A program made the position numbers and the translations under genes. From Cognatilysobacter bugurensis (GTDB lineage: Bacteria > Pseudomonadota > Gammaproteobacteria > Xanthomonadales > Xanthomonadaceae), in NCBI RefSeq assembly GCF_014652095.1, contig NZ_BMYD01000004.1, positions 124,001 through 188,000 on the forward strand: 64,000 nucleotides of DNA, written 5' to 3'. The notes under the pieces were generated by a model. That model had not been told where the DNA came from, did not search any database, and was given only the letters and a program-made list of their open reading frames with translations. Positions 8,990 through 17,859 of the stretch are shown piece after piece. How positions within the stretch are numbered: position 1 is the first letter of the stretch; each line of letters starts with the position of its first letter.

Positions 8990-10258
8990 TCAGCCGTAGA
9001 CCGGGAAGCGCTTGCACTGGGCCTGGACGGCCTCCGCAACGCGCTCGATCACGGCCTCGTCCTTCGGTGCGTCGAGCACGTCGGCGATCCAGTTCGCGAG
9101 GTCGACGCACTCGGCTTCGCCGTAGCCGCGCGTGGTCACCGCGGGCGTGCCCAGGCGCAGGCCCGAGGTCACGAACGGCGAGCGCGGATCACCCGGCACT
9201 GCGTTCTTGTTGACGGTGATGTGCGCGCGACCCAGCGCGGCCTCCGCGTCTTTGCCGCTGACCTCGCGGCCGATCATGTCGACGAGCATGAGGTGGTTTT
9301 CAGTGCCGCCGGAGACGATGTTGTAGCCGCGCTCGATCAGCGTTTTCGCCATCGCCTGCGCGTTGCGCACGACCTGCTGCTGGTAGGCCTGGAAGTCCGC
9401 TTCGAGCGCTTCCTTGAACGCGACCGCCTTCGCGGCGATCACGTGCATGAGCGGGCCGCCCTGGATGCCGGGGAACACGATGCTCTGCAGCTTCTTGACC
9501 AGATCCTCGGACGGATTCTTCGCAACGATGATGCCCCCGCGCGGGCCGCGAAGGGTCTTGTGCGTCGTCGAGGTCACCACGTGCGCGTGCGGAAGCGGGC
9601 TCGGATAGACACCGGCCGCGACGAGGCCGGCGATATGCGCCATGTCGACGAAGAAGATCGCGCCGACCGCATCGGCGATCTCGCGCATGCGCACCCAGTC
9701 GACGATGCGCGAATACGCGGAGAAACCCGCGATCAGCATCTTCGGCTTGTGCTCGTGCGCGAGGCGCTCGACTTCGGCGTAGTCGATGAGGCCCTGCTCG
9801 TCGACGCCGTACTGCACGGCGTTGAACAGCTTGCCCGAGGCGTTAACCTTCGCCCCGTGGGTGAGGTGGCCGCCGTGCGCGAGGCTCATGCCGAGAATCG
9901 TGTCGCCCGGCTGCAGCAGGGCGAAATACACGGCTTGGTTGGCCTGCGAGCCCGAATGCGGCTGCACGTTCGCGTAGTCGGCATCGAACAGTTGCTTGCA
10001 GCGGTCGATGGCCAGCTGCTCGGCAACGTCGACGTATTCGCAACCGCCGTAGTAGCGCTTACCCGGATAGCCTTCGGCGTACTTGTTCGTGAGCTGGCTG
10101 CCCTGGGCTTCGAGCACGCGTGGGCTCGCGTAGTTTTCCGACGCGATCAGCTCGACGTGGTCTTCCTGCCGGCGGGCCTCGTTCGCGATCGCCTGGGCGA
10201 GTTCGGGGTCATAACCTTCGATACGGGCATCGCGCGCGAACATCGCCACTCCGGACAT
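8990..10258 (-). CDS. glyA: serine hydroxymethyltransferase
   Basis: GlyA converts serine and tetrahydrofolate to glycine and 5,10-methylene-tetrahydrofolate, the main one-carbon source of the cell. The 422-residue length is typical. The PLP-lysine motif [15 protein letters not shown] is complete, as are [19 protein letters not shown] near the N-terminus and [18 protein letters not shown]. It is the first gene of the glyA-nrdR-ribD unit. The start is an ATG with a 270-bp non-coding region to the divergent ettA gene. Confidence 0.98.
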   Translation of the reverse strand: MSGVAMFARDARIEGYDPELAQAIANEARRQEDHVELIASENYASPRVLEAQGSQLTNKYAEGYPGKRYYGGCEYVDVAEQLAIDRCKQLFDADYANVQPHSGSQANQAVYFALLQPGDTILGMSLAHGGHLTHGAKVNASGKLFNAVQYGVDEQGLIDYAEVERLAHEHKPKMLIAGFSAYSRIVDWVRMREIADAVGAIFFVDMAHIAGLVAAGVYPSPLPHAHVVTSTTHKTLRGPRGGIIVAKNPSEDLVKKLQSIVFPGIQGGPLMHVIAAKAVAFKEALEADFQAYQQQVVRNAQAMAKTLIERGYNIVSGGTENHLMLVDMIGREVSGKDAEAALGRAHITVNKNAVPGDPRSPFVTSGLRLGTPAVTTRGYGEAECVDLANWIADVLDAPKDEAVIERVAEAVQAQCKRFPVYG

Positions 10259-10413
10259 CTGTAGGGGACCGGAAGTTTACCGGCAATGGCTCCGCCGGAC
10301 CGACGCGACGCCACGCCGGTACCGGCGCGCCCGGACGCGGGCGCCAGCGCCCGTGGCTCGAGCACAGGGGCGCTGTAGCGCGCGGGCGGCTGCGGCGCGC
10401 CCCGCCCGGCCCG

Positions 10414-10419
10414 TATAAT
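10414..10419 (+). promoter_or_regulatory. putative -10 box for ettA
   Basis: A perfect TATAAT followed by TGCCGGC lies about 110 bp before the ettA start in the divergent glyA-ettA spacer. The region 17 bp upstream (TGCGGC) is a poor -35 match. AT-rich hexamers are rare in this background, which makes the box notable. The rest of the 270-bp spacer shows no gene. Confidence 0.45.
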
Positions 10420-10528
10420 TGCCGGCTATCCCGACCTTTCCGGCCCTGCCCCGTGCAGGTCGCCGCCGCCTGCCCCGCTGTGCCGCGCGTTCGATCCAAG
10501 CGCGTCACCGTGATCGACCGGAGTGCCC

Positions 10529-12193
10529 ATGTCGCAATACATCTACACCATGAACGGTGTCAGCAAGACCGTTCCACCCAAGCGCCAGATCATCAAGGAC
10601 ATTTCGCTGTCGTTCTTCCCGGGCGCGAAGATCGGCCTGCTCGGTCTCAACGGCTCGGGCAAGTCCACCGTGCTGAAGATCATGGCCGGCGTCGACCAGG
10701 ATTTCTCCGGCGAAGCGCGGCCGCAGCCGGGCATCAAGGTCGGCTACCTCGCGCAGGAACCGGAGCTCAATGCCGAGCACACCGTTCGCCAGGCCGTCGA
10801 GGAAGGCGTGGGCGAAGTGCTGCAGGCACAGGCGCGCCTCGAGGAGGTTTACGCGGCGTACGCCGAAGAAAACGCGGACTTCGATGCACTCGCCAAGGAA
10901 CAGGAGCGGCTGGAGGCAATCCTCGCCGCCGGCGACGCGCACACGCTTGAAAACCAGCTCGAAGTCGCGGCCGACGCGCTGCGCCTGCCGCCGTGGGAGG
11001 CCGTCGTCGGCAAGCTCTCGGGCGGTGAGAAGCGCCGCGTCGCGCTGTGCCGCCTGCTGCTGCAGAAGCCCGACATGCTGCTGCTCGACGAACCGACGAA
11101 CCATCTCGACGCCGAGTCGGTCGAGTGGCTGGAGCAGTTCCTCGCGCGCTACACCGGCACCGTGGTGGCCGTTACCCACGATCGCTACTTCCTCGACAAC
11201 GCGGCCGAGTGGATCCTCGAGCTCGACCGCGGCCGTGGCATTCCGTGGAAGGGCAATTACACCGAGTGGCTGACGCAGAAGGACGAGCGCCTGAAGCAGG
11301 AAGAGAACCAGGAAAAGTCGCGCCAGAAGGCGATCCAGAAGGAACTCGAGTGGGCCCGCAGCAATGCGAAGGGCGGCCGCTCGAAGGGCAAGGCGCGCCT
11401 TGCGCGCATCGAGGAGCTGCAGTCGGTCGATTACCAGCGCCGCCAGGAGACGAACGAGATCTTCATCCCGCCGGGCGAGCGCCTGGGCCAGAAGGTCATC
11501 GAGTTCAAGAACGTCAGCAAGACGTACGGCGACCGCCTGCTGATCGATGACCTGTCGTTTGCGGTTCCGCCGGGCGCCATCGTCGGCATCATCGGGCCGA
11601 ACGGCGCAGGCAAGTCGACGCTGTTCCGCATGATCGTCGGCCAGGAAAAGCCCGATTCGGGTTCGATCGACATGGGCCCGACGGTGAAGCTTGCCTACGT
11701 CGACCAGAGCCGCGATGCGCTGACCGGCAATCACAATGTGTTCCAGGAAGTGTCCGGCGGCCTCGATATCCTCAACATCAATGGCATCGAGATTCAGTCG
11801 CGTGCCTACATCGGCCGCTTCAACTTCAAGGGCCAGGACCAGCAGAAGATGGTCGGCTCGCTGTCGGGCGGTGAACGCGGCCGCCTGCACATGGCGAAGA
11901 CGCTGCTGCAGGGCGGCAACGTGCTGCTGCTCGACGAACCGTCGAACGACCTCGACATCGAGACGTTGCGCGCGCTCGAAGACGCGTTGCTCGAGTTCCC
12001 GGGCAACACGTTCGTGATCTCGCATGACCGCTGGTTCCTCGACCGCATCGCGACGCACATCCTCGCGTTCGAAGGCAACTCGCACGTCGAGTTCTTCCAG
12101 GGCAACTACCGCGAGTACGAGGAAGACAAGAAGCGTCGACTCGGCGCGGAAGGCGCGCAACCGCACCGCCTGCGGTTCAAGGCGCTCAAGTAA
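10529..12193 (+). CDS. ettA: energy-dependent translational throttle protein EttA (ABC-F ATPase)
   Basis: EttA binds the ribosomal E site and gates entry into the elongation cycle according to the ATP/ADP ratio. It is a 554-residue soluble protein with two ABC domains and no membrane segments. First domain: Walker A GLNGSGKST near residue 40, signature LSGGEKRRVALCRLL, Walker B LLLDEPTNHLD. Second domain: GPNGAGKST near 357, LSGGERGRLHMA, LLLDEPSNDLD. A charged linker (RLKQEENQEKSRQKAIQ) lies between, as in ABC-F proteins. The ATG before SQYIYTM has GGAG 7 bp upstream; a GTG two codons earlier is less likely. Confidence 0.96.
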   Translation: MSQYIYTMNGVSKTVPPKRQIIKDISLSFFPGAKIGLLGLNGSGKSTVLKIMAGVDQDFSGEARPQPGIKVGYLAQEPELNAEHTVRQAVEEGVGEVLQAQARLEEVYAAYAEENADFDALAKEQERLEAILAAGDAHTLENQLEVAADALRLPPWEAVVGKLSGGEKRRVALCRLLLQKPDMLLLDEPTNHLDAESVEWLEQFLARYTGTVVAVTHDRYFLDNAAEWILELDRGRGIPWKGNYTEWLTQKDERLKQEENQEKSRQKAIQKELEWARSNAKGGRSKGKARLARIEELQSVDYQRRQETNEIFIPPGERLGQKVIEFKNVSKTYGDRLLIDDLSFAVPPGAIVGIIGPNGAGKSTLFRMIVGQEKPDSGSIDMGPTVKLAYVDQSRDALTGNHNVFQEVSGGLDILNINGIEIQSRAYIGRFNFKGQDQQKMVGSLSGGERGRLHMAKTLLQGGNVLLLDEPSNDLDIETLRALEDALLEFPGNTFVISHDRWFLDRIATHILAFEGNSHVEFFQGNYREYEEDKKRRLGAEGAQPHRLRFKALK

Positions 12194-12206
12194 GCGTTTT
12201 ATCCGG

Positions 12207-12230
12207 ACGCCCGCCCTCACCGGCGGGCGT
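12207..12230 (+). terminator. hairpin after ettA, possible weak terminator
   Basis: A perfect 9-bp inverted repeat (ACGCCCGCC / GGCGGGCGT) with a 6-nt loop starts 14 bp after the ettA stop. It is followed by TCGCGC instead of a T tract, so strong intrinsic termination is doubtful. The arm plus TTCG resembles the hairpin in the intergenic repeats near 32.5 and 34.6 kb. Confidence 0.35.
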
Positions 12231-12249
12231 TCGCGCATCCGGAGATGCC

Positions 12250-13068
12250 ATGACGACGAATTTCATGCAGGCGCTGCGTGCACGCTGGCGCGACGCCGAC
12301 ACGCTGGTGTGCGTCGGCCTCGATCCCGAGCCCGGGAAGTTTCCTGCTCGTTTTTTGAGCGATCCCGACGCGGTGTTCGCGTTCTGCCGCGACATCGCCG
12401 ATGCGACGGCCGACTACGCCTGTGCATTCAAACCGCAGATCGCGCACTTCGCGGCGCTCGGCGCGGAAGATGCGCTCGCGCGGCTCATCGCACATCTGCA
12501 CGCCGTGCATCCGGACGTGCCGGTGATCCTCGACAGCAAACGCGGCGACATCGGCTCGACCGCGCAGCATTACGCCACCGAGGCGTTCGACCGCTACCGC
12601 GCCGATGCGGTCACGGCGAATCCTTACCTCGGCCGCGACGCGCTGCAGCCGTTCCTCGACCGGGCCGACCGCGGCGTCGTGATCCTGTGCCGGACCTCGA
12701 ACCCGGGTGCGGGCGAGTTGCAGGACCTGCTCGTCGCGGGACGACCGCTGTACCAGCACGTGGCCGAGAAAGCCGCGGTGAAGTGGAATGCGCACGGCAA
12801 CGTCGCGCTCGTCGTCGGTGCGACCTGGCCCGAACAGCTCGCCGAAGTGCGCGCGATCGTCGGCGACGTGCCGCTGCTCGTGCCCGGTGTCGGCGCGCAG
12901 GGCGGCGATGCGGCCGCGGTGGTCCGCAACGCGAAGACCGCCGACGGCACGGGGCTGATGATCAGCTCCTCGCGCGCGGTGCTCTACGCCTCAAACGGCG
13001 ACGATTACGCGCAGGCCGCGGCCGCCGCAGCACGTACGCTGCGCGACGAGATCAACCGGCACCGCTGA
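12250..13068 (+). CDS. pyrF: orotidine 5'-phosphate decarboxylase (type 2)
   Basis: PyrF decarboxylates OMP to UMP, the last step of de novo pyrimidine synthesis. At 272 residues it belongs to the longer subfamily-2 enzymes. The catalytic block ILDSKRGDIGSTAQHYA contains the Lys and Asp residues of the active site. CVGLDPEPGKFP near the N-terminus and TANPYLGRDALQPFL are also subfamily features. VPGVGAQGGD and the final SSRAVLYAS form the phosphate-binding end. It is the only pyrimidine gene here and lies 56 bp after ettA. Confidence 0.95.
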   Translation: MTTNFMQALRARWRDADTLVCVGLDPEPGKFPARFLSDPDAVFAFCRDIADATADYACAFKPQIAHFAALGAEDALARLIAHLHAVHPDVPVILDSKRGDIGSTAQHYATEAFDRYRADAVTANPYLGRDALQPFLDRADRGVVILCRTSNPGAGELQDLLVAGRPLYQHVAEKAAVKWNAHGNVALVVGATWPEQLAEVRAIVGDVPLLVPGVGAQGGDAAAVVRNAKTADGTGLMISSSRAVLYASNGDDYAQAAAAAARTLRDEINRHR

Positions 13069-13172
13069 GCCGTTGCAAGCCGCTGCGCCCGATCCCCGGG
13101 TATGGGCGACCGTCAGGCGGCGTGCACCCGCAAGCCGTTAGGCTGCGACGGTCCGTCGAGTGGAGAGCCGCC

Positions 13173-13676
13173 ATGCACCGTCGCTTCGTGCCCGCCTGCG
13201 TCGTCGCCGCGCTGCTGATTGCGCCCGCCGCCGTCGCGCAGACGCCTGCCGGCGACGGTCCCGAGTGGTGGGCGAACGTCAACCTCGTCTCCTACCACCT
13301 GGGCGACGAGGACGACTTCCTCGCACCCGGCGAGCGTTTCAACCAGGAGAACTGGGGCGCCGGCGTCGAACTGCAGTGGCGCCCGCGGCATGGCGCGTCG
13401 GCGGGTTATTACCGCAACTCGGTCGACGAGGACTCGTGGTACGCGCTCTACCACTACACCCCGCTGCAGTTCGGCCCCTACGTGCGCGTCGGCGGCATGG
13501 TCGGCGCGGTCACGGGCTACCCCGGATATAACGACGGCGGCGTCGCGCCCGCGGCCGGGCTCGTCGCAAAGATCGAGCGCGGCCGTTTCGGCGTGAACCT
13601 GATCTACCTGCCCTACCTCGAAGACGTCACGCCGCACACGATCGGGTTGCAGTTCAAGCTTCGGCTCGACCGTTAA
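13173..13676 (+). CDS. small exported protein, possible outer-membrane beta-barrel
   Basis: A 167-residue protein of unknown function. It begins with a Sec signal peptide (MHRRFVPACVVAALLIAPAA, cleavage probably after VAQ). The mature part is rich in Gly, Tyr and Asn and alternates hydrophobic and polar residues, for example HGASAGYYRNSVDEDSWYA and GVNLIYLPYLED. It ends in an aromatic/basic IGLQFKLRLDR strand. This pattern suggests a small outer-membrane barrel, but no family was recognised with certainty. A TTAGGCT box about 35 bp upstream may be its -10. It converges on the glycosyltransferase gene with a 19-bp gap. Confidence 0.7.
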   Translation: MHRRFVPACVVAALLIAPAAVAQTPAGDGPEWWANVNLVSYHLGDEDDFLAPGERFNQENWGAGVELQWRPRHGASAGYYRNSVDEDSWYALYHYTPLQFGPYVRVGGMVGAVTGYPGYNDGGVAPAAGLVAKIERGRFGVNLIYLPYLEDVTPHTIGLQFKLRLDR

Positions 13677-13695
13677 GCGCGGCCAATCGTCCCGC

Positions 13696-14571
13696 TCAGT
13701 CGCGCGACCGCGACCACGCGCGCAGCGCTGCGATCGGAAACCGCACCCACACGAGCGCGAACACCGCAGCCCGGACCGGCGCCCCGCGCTGCGGCGCCTC
13801 GAACGTCGCGAAATAGCGCCACAGCCCGCGGTGCTTGTGCCATTCCACGAACCACGGCCGCGAGCGGCTCGACACGCCGCGCACGTGTATGACGCGCACG
13901 TCGTTTGCTACGGCCACCGTGGCGCCCGCGAGGCGCGCACGGCGGCAGAGGTCGAGATCCTCGGCGTGCAGTCGGTAGCGCTCGTCGAAGCCACCGAGCC
14001 GCGTGTGGAGCGTCCGCGGCAGCAGCATCAGCGCGCCCGACACCGCGTCGACCCGTTGCAGCGGCCGGCCGTCGTCGATCTCGATCGCCAACTGCGTGGG
14101 CGCACCTTTCGTTCGCAGGGCACCGCGCAGCAATGCCGCGAAATCCGGGTCGCGCCGGCGTGCGGCCGCGTCTCGAATGCCGTCCTCGCCGACGAGGTCC
14201 GCGCCCACGAGCATCGGCGGCGCCGTCTGGGCATGCGCGCGCAGCCGCGCGAGCGTGTCGCGCTCGACGAGGCAGTCGGGATTGACGAACGCGATCCACG
14301 GCGAATCGCCATCGGCCGCGCCCTGGTTACACGCAACGCCAAAGCCGGGGTTGTCCGGGTTTGCGACGAAGCGCACCCGCGTGTCGGCGAGCGCATGCCT
14401 TTGCACGATCGCGAGCGTGTCGTCATCGGAGGCGTTGTCGACCACGCGGATCACGCGCACGTCGTCGGCTTCGCGCAGGCGCTGCAGGCAGGCGTCGATC
14501 GTCGACGCACTGCGGTAGGTGACCACCACCGCGTCGATTGAACGCGGGGTGGCGTCGTGCGACGAATTCAT
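13696..14571 (-). CDS. family 2 glycosyltransferase (rhamnosyltransferase-like)
   Basis: A 291-residue GT2 enzyme with the GT-A fold. It shows VVVTYRSASTIDACL at the N-terminus, the nucleotide-binding VVDNASDDDTL, NPGFGVACNQGA, the DxD-equivalent FVNPDCLVERD, and LGGFDERYRLHAEDLDLC, the acceptor/base region. This combination is usual in WbbL/RfbN-like rhamnosyltransferases of surface polysaccharides; the sugar and acceptor cannot be told. Its ATG overlaps the previous glycosyltransferase gene by 4 bp. The pair forms the 3' end of the type II secretion operon. Confidence 0.88.
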   Translation of the reverse strand: MNSSHDATPRSIDAVVVTYRSASTIDACLQRLREADDVRVIRVVDNASDDDTLAIVQRHALADTRVRFVANPDNPGFGVACNQGAADGDSPWIAFVNPDCLVERDTLARLRAHAQTAPPMLVGADLVGEDGIRDAAARRRDPDFAALLRGALRTKGAPTQLAIEIDDGRPLQRVDAVSGALMLLPRTLHTRLGGFDERYRLHAEDLDLCRRARLAGATVAVANDVRVIHVRGVSSRSRPWFVEWHKHRGLWRYFATFEAPQRGAPVRAAVFALVWVRFPIAALRAWSRSRD

Positions 14572-15521
14572 GCGGGCAGCGCATCCGGCGCAGCCGATGC
14601 CGCTCTGTGGAAGGCCGGTTGCACGCCGAACGTGACGGTCGCCGCGGGCCCGGCATCGCCGTCGTCGTCGAACAGGTCGTGCTGCCGGTCCGCATGCGCC
14701 AGCTCGGCGCTGCGCTGCGACAGGCGCTCGCGCCGCGCGTGCAGCGGGTCGCGCATGAGGAAGTTGGCGAGCCGGGCATGCCAGTCGGGCCAGCGCACGG
14801 CGAGCGCCTCGACGTCGCCGTCGACCATCGTGCCCTCGTGCAGGCGCGCGACGAACGCGGATTCGCACAGCGCGTTCCGCCAGCCCAGGCCTGAGAGCCG
14901 CAGCGAAAGGTCCGTCAGCGCCGCCTGCCAGCTGCGAAAGCCGGTCGCGTCGACGCCACCGGCGCGCTGCCGGGCCACGCCGCGCAGCAGCACTGCGTGA
15001 CCGACCGCGGCCGGCAGTTCGGGCGCGCTCGTCGGCAACGATGCGGCCGCGGCGGCGATCCGATCGAGGTCGTGCGGGATCGGCGCGGCGCGGGCGGCGC
15101 GGGCGACGCGCGGCCACGACGCCGTCTCGCCGGCGTTGCACCACGGGGTGATCGTCGCGATCGCCCGATCATCCGCCAGCGCGGCGGCCATGCGCTCGAG
15201 CCAACCCGGCGTGGGCACGGCGTCGGACGCGAGCACGGCCACATCGGCATTGCCGCAGGCGGCCAGCGCTTCTGCGACATGCGCCGTCTCGCCGACCCCG
15301 ACGCTGCGCCGGGTGTAATCGGCCTGCAAACGCGTGTGCGCGCACCAGTGTTCGATCAGCGCGTGTGCGCGCGGCCCGACCTGGGCGTCGTCCGCAAGCC
15401 AGACGCGCGTGCCGGGGGGCGTCGAGCGCTCGAGCGCCGCGAGGCAGCGGTCGAGCGCCGCATCGTCGGCGCGGACCGGCACGAGCACGAGCGGCAGGCG
15501 GGCGCCGGACGATCGCGACAT
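14568..15521 (-). CDS. glycosyltransferase-like protein (GT2 fold)
   Basis: A 317-residue protein resembling a divergent family 2 glycosyltransferase. It has LVLVPVRADDAALDRCLAAL at the N-terminus, WLADDAQVG where GT2 enzymes bind the nucleotide, and VAVLASDAVPTPGWLERM where they carry D-x-D and PGWL. The C-terminal 60 residues are charged and contain an Asp run (HDLFDDDGDAG). The start ATG lies only 4 bp after the gspD stop, so it is almost surely cotranscribed with the secretion genes. Whether the enzyme is active is uncertain because the DxD is altered to S-D-A. Confidence 0.75.
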   Translation of the reverse strand: MSRSSGARLPLVLVPVRADDAALDRCLAALERSTPPGTRVWLADDAQVGPRAHALIEHWCAHTRLQADYTRRSVGVGETAHVAEALAACGNADVAVLASDAVPTPGWLERMAAALADDRAIATITPWCNAGETASWPRVARAARAAPIPHDLDRIAAAAASLPTSAPELPAAVGHAVLLRGVARQRAGGVDATGFRSWQAALTDLSLRLSGLGWRNALCESAFVARLHEGTMVDGDVEALAVRWPDWHARLANFLMRDPLHARRERLSQRSAELAHADRQHDLFDDDGDAGPAATVTFGVQPAFHRAASAAPDALPA

Positions 15522-15525
15522 CGCG

Positions 15526-17859
15526 TTACGGCGCGGTTCCGCGGTACAGCGGTTCGAGCGCGCGGAACCGGCGGCCGTACTCGTCGGTGAGCTCACGCGC
15601 TTCAAGCGGATTGCGCACGACCTTCGGCGTCAGCAACACGATGACTTCATTGCGCTCGGTGCGCGAGGTCTGCCGGCCGAACAGGCCGCCAATCACGGGA
15701 ATGCGCGACAGCCCTGGCAGCCCCGAGCTGCCACGTGTGACACCGTCGCTGATGAGGCCGGCCAGCATCACCGTGTTGCCGTCGGGCACCGCGGTTTCGG
15801 TTTTCACCTTCCGCGTGTCGATGCGAACGTTGCGCTCGCCCGGCTGCCGAGCGCCCGGGGAACTGACCTCCTGCACGATGTCGAGGAACACCATTCCCTC
15901 ACGCGTAATGCGTGGGCGCACTTTGAGAATGATGCCGGTGTCGAGATATTGCACCTGGCTGTAGGCCACCCCTCCGGTGCCGGTTCCCGGATCAACGGTG
16001 ACCGACTCGATCGGGATGCGGCTGCCGACATTGAGTGTGGCTTCGGCGTTGTTGCGCACGAACACTGACGGCGTCTGCAGCACCTGTAGATCGGTGACTT
16101 GGTCGAGCGCGGTGATCACGGCCGCGGCATCGCGGCCGAGGAACGTCCAGGCGAGCTGAGCAGGGCCAATCGTTCCATCGGCACTGGCCACGGCGCGCAG
16201 GCTGCCGCGCAGGTCGCCCCAAAAGTCCCGGCCCTCCGCGCTTGGCAGGCCTGCGCCGCCCTCGGCAATTGGGTCGCTGACTGCGTTCTCAAAGAACCAG
16301 TTCACGCCGTACTGCAGAGCACCGCTGAGCTGCACCTCGACGACCTGCGCCTCGATGTGCACCTGCAGCGGCATCGTGTCGAGCCGCTGGATCACGTCTC
16401 GGATCGATTTCCATGCCGATGGGCTGGCGCGGACGAGCAGCGTGTTCGTCTCGGCCACCGCCGACACGCCAACGCGGTCGCCGTCGACTTCGAGCGTCAC
16501 GCTGCCGTTGCGGTTGTCGGCATTGCCGAGTTGCAGTGCACCGGTGTTGCCGCCGGTGCCCATCGGCGCTGCGCTGTCGCTGAAACCCTCGTTCGCGCCA
16601 CCCCGGTCACCAAGGGTTGCGGTCGCGCCGCCCTCGCGGTCCTGCAGCTCGACGGCATCGAGCCCCGGCATCAGCGACGGGGGGCCGCCCGCGTCACCGC
16701 CGGCGTTGTACTGCCCGCCACCAAACACTTCCGACAGCTGATCTGCGAGGTCGCGCGCCTTGATGTACTTGAGCTCGTACGAGTAGAGCTGCTTCTGACC
16801 GCCCGCCGAATCGATGCGTTCGAGCCACTGCTGGATGTCGTCGAGGTAATCGGCCTGCGACGTGATCACCATGATCGCGTTCGCGCCCTCGAGCGGCATG
16901 AAACGGAACATGCCGGCGACCGGCGACTTGCTCTGCTCGCCGAACACGCGCTCCAGGTCCGCGACCACGCGCGTCGCGCGGCCTGAGGTCAGCGGGAACA
17001 CGCCGACCGACATGCCCGACAGCCAGTCGACGTCGAAGATCTCGATCGTGCGCAGGTAGTTCTCGAGCTCGCTCTGGCTGCCGGCGACGCTGATGATGTT
17101 GCGGCCGTTGTCGACGTTGACGATCGCGTTCGGCCGCGCGTACGGCTCGAGGATCTTCTTCATCTCGGTCGCCGAGACGTACTTCAGCGGCACCGTGCGC
17201 ACCTCGAAGCCGCGCGCACCGAGCGCCGGACCGGTGCGCGGCGCGGCGTTGCCGGCGAGCGCCTGGTCGGCGGGCACGATGCTGTAGCGGCCTTCACCGT
17301 AGATCAGCCGCGCGTTGTTCCAGGCGAGCACCATCTCGAGCAGGCGCAGGGCGTCACCCGAGCTCACCGGCTTTGGCGTTGCGAGCGTCACGGTGCCCTG
17401 CACGCTCGGCGCGATCACGTAGTTCTGGCCGAGCATGTCGCCCAGGATCGCCTTGACGACCGCGTGCAGCGATTCGCCCTCGAAGTTGAATGTGGCGGCG
17501 CCGGAGCTGCCGCCGCCCATCGGACGCGGGGCCGTCGCGGCCGCGCGGTTGATGACCTGTCCGGTGCCGCGGCGGATCTGGGCCTTCGGGCCTTCGTCTT
17601 CCTCCGGCAGCGGTGCGGCGGCGACCGCCGGCGCGAGCGCCGGGTTGATCGAGGCGGCCGGTGCGCCATCGGCTGCGACCTGCGCGTTCGCGCCGGTGTT
17701 GATGCCGGTGACACGGCTGCCGATGAGGTCGCCATCGCGGCGCATTTCGGGCACCGGCGCGGTCGTGCACGAGGCGAGCAGGCTGCCGATTGTGGCGGCC
17801 AGAACGGCATGGCGCAGGACGGTGCGGGGCGTGGGCAATGGCTTCATTCGGGCACTCAT
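15526..17859 (-). CDS. gspD: type II secretion system secretin GspD
   Basis: GspD forms the outer-membrane secretin channel through which folded exoproteins leave the cell. The 777-residue protein starts with a lipoprotein-type signal (LAATIGSLLASC, Cys31), as in Xanthomonas XpsD. N0-N3 domains follow (FNFEGESLHAVVKAILGDM; VPLKYVSATEMKKIL; VFPLTSGRATRVVADLE). The C-terminal secretin domain carries VQYLDTGIILKVRPRIT, LPGLSRIPVIGGLFG and EVIVLLTPKVVRNP. A Gly/Asp-rich insert (about 390-440) lies in the N3 region. Its ATG overlaps the gspN stop (ATGA). It is the last secretion gene of the operon, the Xanthomonas arrangement. Confidence 0.96.
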   Translation of the reverse strand: MSARMKPLPTPRTVLRHAVLAATIGSLLASCTTAPVPEMRRDGDLIGSRVTGINTGANAQVAADGAPAASINPALAPAVAAAPLPEEDEGPKAQIRRGTGQVINRAAATAPRPMGGGSSGAATFNFEGESLHAVVKAILGDMLGQNYVIAPSVQGTVTLATPKPVSSGDALRLLEMVLAWNNARLIYGEGRYSIVPADQALAGNAAPRTGPALGARGFEVRTVPLKYVSATEMKKILEPYARPNAIVNVDNGRNIISVAGSQSELENYLRTIEIFDVDWLSGMSVGVFPLTSGRATRVVADLERVFGEQSKSPVAGMFRFMPLEGANAIMVITSQADYLDDIQQWLERIDSAGGQKQLYSYELKYIKARDLADQLSEVFGGGQYNAGGDAGGPPSLMPGLDAVELQDREGGATATLGDRGGANEGFSDSAAPMGTGGNTGALQLGNADNRNGSVTLEVDGDRVGVSAVAETNTLLVRASPSAWKSIRDVIQRLDTMPLQVHIEAQVVEVQLSGALQYGVNWFFENAVSDPIAEGGAGLPSAEGRDFWGDLRGSLRAVASADGTIGPAQLAWTFLGRDAAAVITALDQVTDLQVLQTPSVFVRNNAEATLNVGSRIPIESVTVDPGTGTGGVAYSQVQYLDTGIILKVRPRITREGMVFLDIVQEVSSPGARQPGERNVRIDTRKVKTETAVPDGNTVMLAGLISDGVTRGSSGLPGLSRIPVIGGLFGRQTSRTERNEVIVLLTPKVVRNPLEARELTDEYGRRFRALEPLYRGTAP

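Noticed and set aside
10505-12238. A 577-codon open frame antisense to ettA
   Set aside because: The plus strand encodes a complete ABC-F protein; the antisense frame has no recognisable domain or ribosome site.
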